Below are positions 45,254 to 53,260 of a stretch of 53,260 nucleotides of DNA, one piece after another (position 1 is the stretch's first letter; each line of letters opens with the position of its first letter). The DNA is taken from the NCBI RefSeq assembly GCF_018861735.1, contig NZ_JAHLEB010000035.1, forward strand, positions 1 to 53,260, in the 5' to 3' direction. The notes beneath the pieces were generated by a model. That model worked only from the letters and a program-made list of their open reading frames with translations. It was not told where the DNA came from and ran no database searches. This DNA is from Clostridium lacusfryxellense (GTDB lineage: Bacteria > Bacillota > Clostridia > Clostridiales > Clostridiaceae). The translations under genes were made by a program, and so were the position numbers.

Positions 45254-46644
45254 AGAAAGCTAAGGGTATTGTTACATTAGTTGTTATTTTACTCTTATTA
45301 TGTGGAGCATATTTTTATGTTTCCAAACATCCTAAAACTGTTGAAAAGGATTCGAGTTCTACAAGTGAAAGCGTTGCTAGTGTTGAAGTTTGGAAACTCG
45401 ATAGCACTAAAATTTCAAAGATAATTGTTACTGGAACTAATAGTGGGAATACCTTTGTGAAAAAAGCGAAGGTATGGTCCATTGAAAATTATGATCATAA
45501 GCTTAACCAAACCGCTATTACTAGTGTTACAGACCCATTAACAAATTTAACAGGAACATTGGTGGAAAATGATGCAAAAGATATGAAAAAATATGGACTT
45601 GATAAACCAATTATAAATGTAGCTATATCTGGTACCGGTTTAGATAAAACGCTATTAATTGGAGATAAAAGTGCAGATGGAGCCAATTATTATGCAAGTG
45701 AAAAAGGTATTAAAAGTGTATATCTTATACCTGTTAGTACTGTAGACAGTCTTTCTTTAAAGCAGTCAGCTTATAGAGATAATACATTAACTGCTATAGA
45801 TGCTGCATCGCTTACTTATATGAAAATTGCACAAGCCGGAAGTTCACCAATTGTTATTACAAAAAATACTGGCCTAAGCGCAGAAGAGATTCAATATAAT
45901 GTAAACACTTGGATGCTTACAGGAGCATATAATGTACCGTTAGGTGTAGATTCTGAGAAAATCACTACGGTGACTGCGGCTATTGCTAATCTTGTAGTTA
46001 GTGACATAGCTGAAGATAACCCAAAGGATTTAAGTAAGTATGGATTAGACAAACCATCTATGGAACTTATACTAAAAGATAGTAAAAATACATTGCATCT
46101 TTTTATAGGTAAAAACAAAGATGAGAGTAGTGTGTATTTTAAAACTGCTGAAGCTAATACTGTGTATATAATGGATAAGACAGTAATTGATACATTTAAG
46201 TTAAAGCCTTTTGATGTGATAAGTAAATTTGTATACATTGTAAATATAGATTATGTTGATAAAATTGTAGTTGATGCAAATGGTAAAAAGGACATAGTTT
46301 TACTTTCGAGAACTTCTGTAAAGGCAACAAAAGCAGGAGATCCAGATGTTGTAACTACTAATTCTAAATTAAATGGTAAGAGTATAGAAATAAGTAAATT
46401 TAAGACTCAGTATCAAGAAATAATAGGTCTTACAGTAGATGCTGAAAATGATAAAGAACTAAAAGATAAGCCTGAAATTAGCATTACTTATAGTATTAAT
46501 AAGGGAAGTAAAAAACAAGAAGTCGTTGATTTTGTACCTTATAATGATGATTTTTATGCTGTATTTAGGGATGGAAAATCTGATTTTGTAATTACAAAAG
46601 ATAAAGTAAATAAAATGATAACTAGCTTAAGAAATTTAAAATAG
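45250..46644 (+). CDS. DUF4340 domain protein
   Basis: 464 residues with a single N-terminal membrane anchor (GIVTLVVILLLLCGAYFYV). Two tandem repeats each contain the DUF4340 pattern, KYGLDKPIINVAIS ... LLIGDKSADGANYYA and KYGLDKPSMELILK ... FIGKNKDESSVYF. DUF4340 proteins regularly follow GldG-like genes; biochemical role unknown. Last gene of the four-gene operon (ATGA overlap with 43841), followed by a terminator. Confidence 0.88.
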   Translation: MKKAKGIVTLVVILLLLCGAYFYVSKHPKTVEKDSSSTSESVASVEVWKLDSTKISKIIVTGTNSGNTFVKKAKVWSIENYDHKLNQTAITSVTDPLTNLTGTLVENDAKDMKKYGLDKPIINVAISGTGLDKTLLIGDKSADGANYYASEKGIKSVYLIPVSTVDSLSLKQSAYRDNTLTAIDAASLTYMKIAQAGSSPIVITKNTGLSAEEIQYNVNTWMLTGAYNVPLGVDSEKITTVTAAIANLVVSDIAEDNPKDLSKYGLDKPSMELILKDSKNTLHLFIGKNKDESSVYFKTAEANTVYIMDKTVIDTFKLKPFDVISKFVYIVNIDYVDKIVVDANGKKDIVLLSRTSVKATKAGDPDVVTTNSKLNGKSIEISKFKTQYQEIIGLTVDAENDKELKDKPEISITYSINKGSKKQEVVDFVPYNDDFYAVFRDGKSDFVITKDKVNKMITSLRNLK

Positions 46645-46653
46645 GATTATTAG

Positions 46654-46686
46654 AAGACTATACTGTAAAAAGGTATAGTCTTTTTG
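46654..46686 (+). terminator. Intrinsic terminator
   Basis: AAGACTATAC / GTATAGTC stem with a TTTTT tail right after the DUF4340 gene. Confidence 0.8.
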
Positions 46687-46738
46687 ACGTTGTAAATTTT
46701 AATATCATAGAAAATCATAGTTTTTCATAGGATATTAT

Positions 46739-46752
46739 TGTATACGTTTACT
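46739..46752. promoter_or_regulatory. cre-like site (CcpA) before importer operon
   Basis: TGTATACGTTTACT differs at one position from the Firmicute consensus TGWAARCGYTWNCW, 78 bases upstream of the binding-protein start. It suggests carbon catabolite control of this importer by CcpA. Hand match only. Confidence 0.5.
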
Positions 46753-46829
46753 TATTTCTCTGATAAACTTATATTGTAGATAACAAAGATTTGTTTAAGT
46801 TAATATTTAAAATGAGGGGGATTTAAGAA

Positions 46830-48128
46830 ATGAGTAAAAGTCTTAAGAAATTTCTTGCAATTGCAACCTGTACTACCTTAATTGTTTCCGCATTAATTGG
46901 TTGTGGCAGTTCAGGAACTACTTCTAGCACAAATGCAAAAAATACTAAAAAAGGCCCTGTAACTATAACTTATGCAATTTGGGACAAGAATCAAGAACCA
47001 GGAATGAAGGCCATAGCTGATGCCTTCCATGTAAAGAACCCTAGTATTACAGTGAAAGTTGAAGTTACACCTTGGGATCAGTATTGGACAAAACTTGAAG
47101 CAGCAGCAACGGGGGGTGCTTTACCAGATGTTTTTTGGATGCATATTAATAATTTTTTAAAGTATCAAAGCAATGGAATGATCATGGACATTACTGATAA
47201 ATTAAAGAGTAGCAAAGATGTGGATTTAAATAATTTTCCTAAAGGGCTTGTAGAGCTATATAAGGCAGATGGAAAAAATTACGGTATACCAAAAGATTAC
47301 GATACAATAGGTTTGTGGTACAACAAAACTATGTTTGATAATGCTAAGATTCCTTATCCTGATGCAACTTGGGATTGGAACAAGTTAGTAGAAGTTTCAA
47401 AGAAGTTAACTGATAAATCAAAAGGTGTATATGGATTTTTAGCTCCATATAGTGATCAAGAGGGTTTCTGGAATGCCATATACCAAAACAAGGGATATGT
47501 TACATCGCCGGATAAGACAAAGTCAGGTTATGACCAAGCAGCAACTAAAGAAGCAGTACAATGGTGGGTAGACTTAAGTAATAAGCATAAAGTATCGCCA
47601 ACAGTACAACAATTTGCAGATACCTCAACTGCCCAATATTTAGAATCAGGAAAAGTTGCGATGGCTTACTTTGGATCTTGGATGGTAAGTGAATTCAAAG
47701 GTAATGATTATGTAAAAGCAAATTGTGACGTAGCTGTTATGCCTCATCAAAAGGGAAAAGCAACCATATATAATGGATTAGGTAATGTTGTTGGAGCTAA
47801 GAGCAAAAATGCAGAAGAATCATGGAAATTTTTGGAGTTCATGGGAACTAAAGAAGCTAATGAACTACAAGCTTCAAATGGCTCAGCTATCCCTGCATAT
47901 AAGGGAACAGAAAAGGGATGGGCAGAGTTTAGCCCAGAATTCAATTTAAAGGTATATCCTGAAATGCTTGATTATGGTGTTATATATATGAATTCAAAAA
48001 CAGCTCCAAAATGGCAAGAATCACAAAAGACATTAATTACAAAAATTTTAGCAAATCAGATAACTGTGGAAGAGGGATGTACTACAATTGCGAAGGAAAT
48101 GAATGAGTTTTTGGCTACTGAAAAATAA
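46830..48128 (+). CDS. Sugar ABC transporter substrate-binding lipoprotein
   Basis: 432 residues. The signal peptide ends with the lipobox LIGC, lipidated Cys25, and a Ser/Thr-rich linker follows. Family 1 solute-binding protein features: TYAIWDKNQEPGMKAIADAF, GALPDVFWMHINNFLKY, YGIPKDYDTIGLWYNKTMF, SGKVAMAYFGSWMVSEF. It would capture an oligosaccharide outside the cell. The start follows GAGGGGGA. With permeases 48250 and 49215 it forms the only complete importer of the window (ATPase supplied elsewhere). Confidence 0.93.
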   Translation: MSKSLKKFLAIATCTTLIVSALIGCGSSGTTSSTNAKNTKKGPVTITYAIWDKNQEPGMKAIADAFHVKNPSITVKVEVTPWDQYWTKLEAAATGGALPDVFWMHINNFLKYQSNGMIMDITDKLKSSKDVDLNNFPKGLVELYKADGKNYGIPKDYDTIGLWYNKTMFDNAKIPYPDATWDWNKLVEVSKKLTDKSKGVYGFLAPYSDQEGFWNAIYQNKGYVTSPDKTKSGYDQAATKEAVQWWVDLSNKHKVSPTVQQFADTSTAQYLESGKVAMAYFGSWMVSEFKGNDYVKANCDVAVMPHQKGKATIYNGLGNVVGAKSKNAEESWKFLEFMGTKEANELQASNGSAIPAYKGTEKGWAEFSPEFNLKVYPEMLDYGVIYMNSKTAPKWQESQKTLITKILANQITVEEGCTTIAKEMNEFLATEK

Positions 48129-48146
48129 TTAATTATAAAAGGTATG

Positions 48147-48195
48147 CAAGTTCAAAGTCAGAAACTTAAATATTAGTGGATTAGCTTTGGACTTG
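48147..48195 (+). terminator. Intercistronic hairpin after binding-protein gene
   Basis: CAAGTTCAAAG / CTTTGGACTTG stem (one G-T pair) with a 27-base loop between the binding-protein and permease genes. It parallels the hairpin at 18908 and probably favours high binding-protein expression. Confidence 0.5.
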
Positions 48196-48249
48196 TATAT
48201 GTGTTTATGTTATTTTGGGTAAGGGAGTGAACAATAAGGAGGTTGCATA

Positions 48250-49197
48250 ATGAAAACTAATATAAGCAAAACTGATATTTCAGACATTTTAATTAAAAAA
48301 AATAATATAGGAAACAGGAAATACAAGGACTATGCTTGGGGTTATTTGATGGTTGCACCAACTATTATAGGACTCATAATACTAAATATATGGCCTATTT
48401 TTTACACCTTAAACTTAAGCTTTCACAAAAATGGTGATTTTGGAGGGGCTGGAAAGTTTGCAGGATTACTTAACTATAAACAATTACTTAGTGATGTTAG
48501 TGTAGCTCATGCGTCTTTAAATACTTTTGCATATGCATTAGTTTCTGTTCCAGTGGGTATACTTCTGTCGTTAATAGCAGCAGTTTTATTAAATACTAAC
48601 ATAAAAGGGAAATCAATATATCGTACAATATATTTTTTACCTATGGTTTCGGCTCCGGCTGCAATAGCTATGGTTTGGAAATGGCTTTATAGTACTGATT
48701 ATGGCTTAATAAATTATATGTTATCACTCATTGGTATAGAAAATGGACCAAATTGGATTACAAATCCCAAAACAGCGCTAATATCCATAATTATTATAGG
48801 AATATGGAGTGGGTTAGGTTACAATATGATTATTTTATTAGCGGGACTACAAGGTATCCCTAAAACTCTTTTTGAGGCTGCAGATATTGATGGTGCAGGT
48901 CCCATACGTAAATTTTTTTCAATAACAGTTCCATTAATATCTCCAACCATGTTTTTTGTAGTTATTACAAGCATAATAGGTTCATTACAGGTATTTGATT
49001 ATATATTCATGATTTGGGGAACTGGAACAATAGGTATTGAGTATACTCAATCCTTAGTATTTTTATTTTATAAAAATTCGTTCCTGCTAAATGATAAGGG
49101 TTATGGATCAGCTATAGCAATGTTATTATTGGTAATAATTTTTATAATTACTGCAATTCAACTAAAACTACAAAAAAAATGGGTTCATTATCAATAA
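48250..49197 (+). CDS. Sugar ABC transporter permease (MalF/UgpA type)
   Basis: 315 residues. A basic cytoplasmic leader of about 35 residues precedes six membrane segments (first: WGYLMVAPTIIGLIILNIWP). The EAA loop FEAADIDGAGPIRKFFSITV lies near residue 217, then MIWGTGTIGIEYTQ. The start follows AAGGAGGTTGCATA. Pairs with the permease at 49215. Confidence 0.93.
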   Translation: MKTNISKTDISDILIKKNNIGNRKYKDYAWGYLMVAPTIIGLIILNIWPIFYTLNLSFHKNGDFGGAGKFAGLLNYKQLLSDVSVAHASLNTFAYALVSVPVGILLSLIAAVLLNTNIKGKSIYRTIYFLPMVSAPAAIAMVWKWLYSTDYGLINYMLSLIGIENGPNWITNPKTALISIIIIGIWSGLGYNMIILLAGLQGIPKTLFEAADIDGAGPIRKFFSITVPLISPTMFFVVITSIIGSLQVFDYIFMIWGTGTIGIEYTQSLVFLFYKNSFLLNDKGYGSAIAMLLLVIIFIITAIQLKLQKKWVHYQ

Positions 49198-49214
49198 TCA
49201 AGGGGGTGTATTCA

Positions 49215-50048
49215 ATGAAAGGAAAAACTAAATCTAACCCAAATCTTATCTTAGTTCATGTTTTGCTTATAATAGGGGCCGTAGCTATGCTACTTCCATT
49301 CATATGGATGTTTATAACATCACTAAAGACTCTCACGGAGTCTACAACAGTGCCTCCTACATTGATACCTAGTAAGTTTATGTGGAGTAACTATTCAGAC
49401 GTATTTAATCTATTACCTTTTGGAAAATTTTATTTAAACTCTGTTTTAATGATAACATTTAGAATTATTGGTTCTGTTTTTTTTAGTGCGATGGCTGCAT
49501 ATGCATTTGCTAGAATAAAGTTTCCAGGAAGAAATATTTTATTTATGATTGTTCTTATTCAGATGATGGTTCCAGGGCAAATATTTATAATTCCACAGTA
49601 TTTACTGGTTTCTAAATTAGGATGGTTAAATAGTATAAAGGCTTTAGTTTTACCTGGGGTAGTAAGTGCGTATGGTACATTTCTACTTAGACAGTTCTTT
49701 ATGAGTCTTCCTGATGAGCTAGAAGAGGCGGCTATTTTGGATGGATGTAATAGATGGCAGATATTTTCAAAAATTATGATGCCTCTAACAAAATCGGGTT
49801 TAATAGCAATGGGAATATTCACAGCATTATTTGCTTGGAAAGACTTAATGTGGCCATTAATTGTAAATATGTCAGTTGACAAGATGCCATTATCAGCTGG
49901 ACTAGCATCCTTACAAGGGCAATATTCAACAAATTTTCCTCAACTAATGGCAGGATCGATGATTGCTATCTGGCCAATGTTAATAATCTTTATGATCTTC
50001 CAAAAACAATTTATTGCGGGCATTGCAACTACTGGTTCAAAAGGCTAA
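49215..50048 (+). CDS. Sugar ABC transporter permease (MalG/UgpE type)
   Basis: 277 residues from the ATG at 49215, chosen because AAGGGGGTG lies 6 bases upstream; a longer frame to 49179 overlaps the previous gene. Six membrane segments and a complete EAA loop, EEAAILDGCNRWQIFSKIMM (about residue 175), which the homologue at 19843 has lost. It ends just before a terminator, so the kinase gene at 50322 has its own promoter or is read through. Confidence 0.93.
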   Translation: MKGKTKSNPNLILVHVLLIIGAVAMLLPFIWMFITSLKTLTESTTVPPTLIPSKFMWSNYSDVFNLLPFGKFYLNSVLMITFRIIGSVFFSAMAAYAFARIKFPGRNILFMIVLIQMMVPGQIFIIPQYLLVSKLGWLNSIKALVLPGVVSAYGTFLLRQFFMSLPDELEEAAILDGCNRWQIFSKIMMPLTKSGLIAMGIFTALFAWKDLMWPLIVNMSVDKMPLSAGLASLQGQYSTNFPQLMAGSMIAIWPMLIIFMIFQKQFIAGIATTGSKG

Positions 50049-50092
50049 GTAAATTAAATATTACCCCATAAATTAATGTTAATGATATCTCA

Positions 50093-50134
50093 GAAGGGAA
50101 GTTTCCTATATATAAGTAGGAAACCTTCCTTTTG
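50093..50134 (+). terminator. Intrinsic terminator
   Basis: GAAGGGAAGTTTCCTA / TAGGAAACCTTCC stem with one bulged base, followed by TTTTG, 45 bases after the permease. Confidence 0.7.
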
Positions 50135-50321
50135 AAGTCGTTAATATTTTAGATCCTCAGAATATGATTTAAAAAACTTACGTAGAGGATAATTAAACAT
50201 TCTAATTCATTATATAGATATGGTATAATTGCAATTAACAAAGCAAATGTATTATTATGTAAATCGTTAAGGGTGTGTATAAAATGATCAAAATTAGTCG
50301 TTTGTGAAAGAGGTGTGAGGA

Positions 50322-52172
50322 ATGTTTAGGTATTTTAAAGTTAGAAAAATTAAATTTAATTTTAATATATTTTCAAAACTTATATTATATTTTTTAAGCG
50401 TTGCATTAACAATTCTTTTGCTTGTGAATATAATTTCCACTAAGATTACAAATAATGAAATGAGGAAACAGTTTATAGCATCAACAGAACAGGGGTTGAC
50501 CCAAACAGGTGATTATGTAGATTCATTGATTAAATCTGTAGACACTTATTGTTATCAATTGCTATCGGATTCTGAATTCTATGGACTTTTAACTAAAAAA
50601 AATACGGACTTTAGTACTTATAATGATAGTCTTATGAGTGCACGAAAAAGATTAGATAGTATTGTATTGTCCGATAATCTAATTGATCGAATACAAATAA
50701 TTAATCCAGGTCGTGTTTCTTTATCATCACCTGGGATACCTCTAAACTCAAGTATTTATGCATTATCTGAGGAAAGAGTTAAAAATATAACTGGAACGGA
50801 TTTTTATAAAAAGGCAGAGAGATTCCATGATAAAAATTTATTTCTACCTCCACATAAGGATATTATTAATGATTCTGATGAAAATGTTGTTATAAGTTAT
50901 GTAAAGTCATTAAATTTCTTGTTAGAGGATAATAAATCAGCAGTAATGATTATTAATATAAAACCAGATAAAATTCAAGAAATACTATCAAAAGTTAAAG
51001 TAGGTACCCATGGATATATGTTTATAGTTGATCAAGATGGATATATAATATCGCATCCAGATAGCAAAATGTTAGGCAAAAATGATAACAAAGAAGAATA
51101 TATCAGTAAAATGCTAGATAAAAATAAAGGACAATTTACATATGAAGATAGAGCGACAAAAGAAGAGATGGTTGCCATATATTCATCATCTTCATTTACT
51201 GGATGGAAGTATATTGCGGTAGTGCCGGAAAAAGAACTGACAAGCGCAGCGTTGAAAATAACAAAAAGTATATTGTATGTAAGTATATTATCTTTAATTT
51301 TAACTATTATTGTTACACTTATAATATCACTATCAATTTCAATACCGATTAAAGAAGTTATTAAAGCAATGGCAAAGGTTGAGAAAGGTGACTTGAATGT
51401 TGAGGTAAACTGTAAGTCTAAAGATGAGCTTGGAAAGTTAAGCCAAGGATTTAATTATATGGTGGAGAGAATTAGTAACCTTATTGATGAGGAATATGAA
51501 TCACAAATATTAATGAATAAAGTTAAGTTAGAGTTACTTCAGATGCAGATAAATCCTCATCTACTATATAATACATTAGCAATGGTTAGTTATACTGCTA
51601 AAAAAGAAAATAACATCCTAATTGCTGAATTAGTTAATAATCTATCAAATTTTTACAAAGGTATTTTAAGCAAGGGGAAGACTATATCAACTTTTAAGGA
51701 AGAGATAGACATGATAAATATATATGTGTATTTGATGAGAGAAGTATATGGAATTCATATTGACACGGTTTTTGATGTAGATGAAGCTGTGTATGGGTTA
51801 TATACTCTTAAGCTTTTATTACAGCCGGTAATAGAAAACGCAATAATACATGGGATTAGACCTAAAAATGGAGGGACACTTGTTTTGAGTGTGAGCCTTG
51901 AAAAGAATATAATACAGGTCTTAATTTCAGATGATGGTATGGGGATTGAAAAGGATATAGTTGATGAGTTAAACAGTATTACTTCTTATAAGGATGTTAA
52001 AAAAGGTTATGGAGTGGGTAATGTAATTAAGAGAATAAAGCTATTTTTCGGGAATGAATATGGAGTAAGAATTGAAAGTGTTTGTGGTGAGGGAACAAAT
52101 GTAATTATGAGATTACCAGTGATTACAAATATTGACTTAGATTCGTTAATAAAGAAGAATATATTAAATTAG
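50322..52172 (+). CDS. YesM-type sensor histidine kinase
   Basis: 616 residues. Membrane segment about 17-40; extracellular double-Cache domain with GYMFIVDQDGYIISHPDSKM (about 231-250); membrane segment about 317-340; HAMP; His_kinase with His413 in MQINPHLLYNTLAMVSY (Leu where Phe is usual); HATPase with ENAIIHG, DDGMGIE and GYGVGNVIKRI. The Cache domain or the neighbouring binding protein would sense external sugar. The start follows GAGGTGTGAGGA. The response regulator at 52199, its expected partner, is cut off by the right transposon-like end, so the signal has no complete local output. Confidence 0.93.
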   Translation: MFRYFKVRKIKFNFNIFSKLILYFLSVALTILLLVNIISTKITNNEMRKQFIASTEQGLTQTGDYVDSLIKSVDTYCYQLLSDSEFYGLLTKKNTDFSTYNDSLMSARKRLDSIVLSDNLIDRIQIINPGRVSLSSPGIPLNSSIYALSEERVKNITGTDFYKKAERFHDKNLFLPPHKDIINDSDENVVISYVKSLNFLLEDNKSAVMIINIKPDKIQEILSKVKVGTHGYMFIVDQDGYIISHPDSKMLGKNDNKEEYISKMLDKNKGQFTYEDRATKEEMVAIYSSSSFTGWKYIAVVPEKELTSAALKITKSILYVSILSLILTIIVTLIISLSISIPIKEVIKAMAKVEKGDLNVEVNCKSKDELGKLSQGFNYMVERISNLIDEEYESQILMNKVKLELLQMQINPHLLYNTLAMVSYTAKKENNILIAELVNNLSNFYKGILSKGKTISTFKEEIDMINIYVYLMREVYGIHIDTVFDVDEAVYGLYTLKLLLQPVIENAIIHGIRPKNGGTLVLSVSLEKNIIQVLISDDGMGIEKDIVDELNSITSYKDVKKGYGVGNVIKRIKLFFGNEYGVRIESVCGEGTNVIMRLPVITNIDLDSLIKKNILN

Positions 52173-52198
52173 ATAAAATTGAATAGAGGTGTGTGCTC

Positions 52199-53149
52199 AT
52201 GTTTAATTTATTGATAGTAGATGATTTTGCTATTGACAGGCAAAATGTGCGAGTGATTCTTACTGATTTTAATGAGATTATTAATATTGTAGGAGAATGT
52301 GGGAATGGTAAGGAGGCTTTAGAGTTTGTACATGAAAATAATGTAGATATTATTATTAGTGATATTGAAATGCCTTTTATGAATGGGCTTGAACTTGCTA
52401 AAAATATCAACATGCACTTTCCAAATATTAAAATTATTTTCTGTTCTCTGTATGATGAATTTGAATATGCAAGAAAAGCACTAGTCCTTAATGCTTATGG
52501 TTATATACTGAAGCCTTTAGATAAAGAAGAATTGTTTAAATGCCTCATGAGTGCTATTTCAGAAATAGAGGAGAGTGCTGGATTAAAAAAAGAATTTGAT
52601 AAATTAAAGAATATTCTAGAGAATAGCAAACCACAACTTTTGGAAAATTTTATAAAGGAAATCCTTTATAGTGAAGCTACTGATGAAGAAAATATGTGGG
52701 AAAAGGCTGAATATTTGGAATCCAAACTTGAAAAAGGATTTTTTAAATTAGTTTATATAGAAATCGATGAATATGAAAGTCTCACAGAAGAAAAAACGGT
52801 AGAACAAAAGCAGTTTTTTACAATTAAAGTAAATGAGAGGTTTAGGGATATTTCAGTAAAATTCGGCGGGGTTCCAATTATTATGCTTGATGATTCACAT
52901 TTCGTTTACATAGTAAATTCAAGCATATGCTGTTCTGTAAATGAAAAATGTACTGATTTTTCAGTCGAAGTAGTTGAGAAATTTAAGTTATCAGATATAA
53001 GTGTCACAGTATCGATGAGTGATATATGTGAAAATATATCAGATATTAGAAATCTTTTGCAACAATGCATGTATTTAATGAGATATAAATTTATTCTTGG
53101 AAATGGAAAAGTAATAAAGACTGGAGATGTTCCTAGTGGAGTTGATAGT
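52199..53149 (+). pseudogene. YesN-type response regulator, 3'-truncated by right end
   Basis: The ATG at 52199 follows AGAGGTGTG (a GTG six bases upstream is less likely). The receiver domain is complete: Asp8/Asp9, phospho-acceptor Asp55 (IISDIEMPFMNG), Lys in ILKPLD. The typical long middle region follows until VIKTGDVPSGV near residue 315, where coding similarity ends at the transposon-like terminus. The frame reads two or three more codons into it and stops (TGT TAA). Full-length relatives such as 15820 continue for about 200 residues with an AraC-type double HTH; all of that is missing. The protein could still be phosphorylated but cannot bind DNA as YesN does. Confidence 0.88.
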
Positions 53150-53260
53150 TGTTAAACGTCAAATTATAACTAAGTGAAACGTCATTTTATTTCTATTATT
53201 AGTAGGTAATCTACGTCAGATTATCTCTGCAAAATCACTTTATAAATAAGGAAAAAGCAT
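53150..53260. mobile_element. Right inward-facing transposon-like end
   Basis: Starts TGTTAAACGTCAAATTATA at 53150 and is the inverted partner of 1-111. The box ACGTCA plus an AT-rich tail (ATTAT or TTTAT) occurs three times, with ACGTC at offsets 7, 30 and 64 from the terminus; a fourth weak copy (ATCACTTTAT) lies near offset 85. Conservation is highest at the TGT terminus and the response regulator is cut there, so the element body would extend to the right beyond the window. Multi-box ends of this sort are the transposase-binding arrays of Tn7/Mu/Tn552-type transposons; family not proven. Confidence 0.7.

Noticed and set aside
1-53260. Whole window read as one giant transposon carrying the sugar genes as cargo
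   Set aside because: The most conserved TGT termini and the gene cuts lie on the inner side (111 and 53150), so the element bodies point outward, and no transposase is inside.

Overview
The window looks like a chromosomal segment of a low-GC, anaerobic Firmicute of the Clostridium type. The evidence is strong AGGAGG-type ribosome sites, AT-rich intergenic DNA, oxygen-sensitive glycyl radical enzymes, YesM/YesN-type two-component systems, and ABC sugar importers without their own ATPase. Nearly every gene serves uptake or breakdown of plant-type glycosides; the exception is a Gld-type ABC exporter operon at 42.0-46.6 kb. No rRNA, tRNA, CRISPR array, phage gene or transposase was seen.

Layout. 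1-111 and 53150-53260 are imperfect inverted copies (about 83% by hand count) of what looks like a transposon end, with the TGT termini facing inward. Each end cuts a gene at the junction: a GH105/GH88-type hydrolase loses its N-terminus (112-833) and a YesN-type response regulator loses its C-terminal DNA-binding domain (52199-53149). 0.8-6.2 kb: two AraC regulators, a TIM-barrel epimerase/lyase, a glycyl radical enzyme reduced to its two ends, and a glycyl radical activase. 6.3-13.9 kb: AraC plus a GH94-like phosphorylase, a wrecked GH42-like gene fused to half an AraC gene, and LacI plus a GH130 mannosylglucose phosphorylase. 14.0-21.0 kb: YesMN system, sugar-binding lipoprotein, one intact and one broken permease, then gene debris. 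21.0-31.4 kb: AraC regulators, four Gfo/Idh/MocA oxidoreductases, two more TIM-barrel proteins and a second GH130. 31.5-38.9 kb: an ADP-ribosylglycohydrolase-family protein, debris of DUF5107 and heparinase-II/III-like genes, and a full-length glycyl radical enzyme. 39.2-41.7 kb: a gutted GH31 gene and a GH27 alpha-galactosidase with a premature stop. 42.0-46.6 kb: the Gld-type operon. 46.8-53.1 kb: a second complete importer with its sensor kinase and the truncated regulator.

How it works together (inference). Two importers, each beside a YesM-type kinase, bring in oligosaccharides or glycosides. Inside the cell these are split by phosphorolysis (GH94-like, two GH130) or hydrolysis (GH27 and formerly GH105, GH31, GH42). 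The oxidoreductase plus TIM-barrel genes resemble keto-sugar chemistry, either oxidation-elimination of glycosides or inositol/uncommon-sugar catabolism. The full-length glycyl radical enzyme has the Cys-x-Glu signature of radical dehydratases/eliminases. Most enzyme modules have their own divergent AraC gene: eight intact AraC genes and four AraC fragments are present. The many fused gene stubs show a locus losing parts through repeated small deletions.
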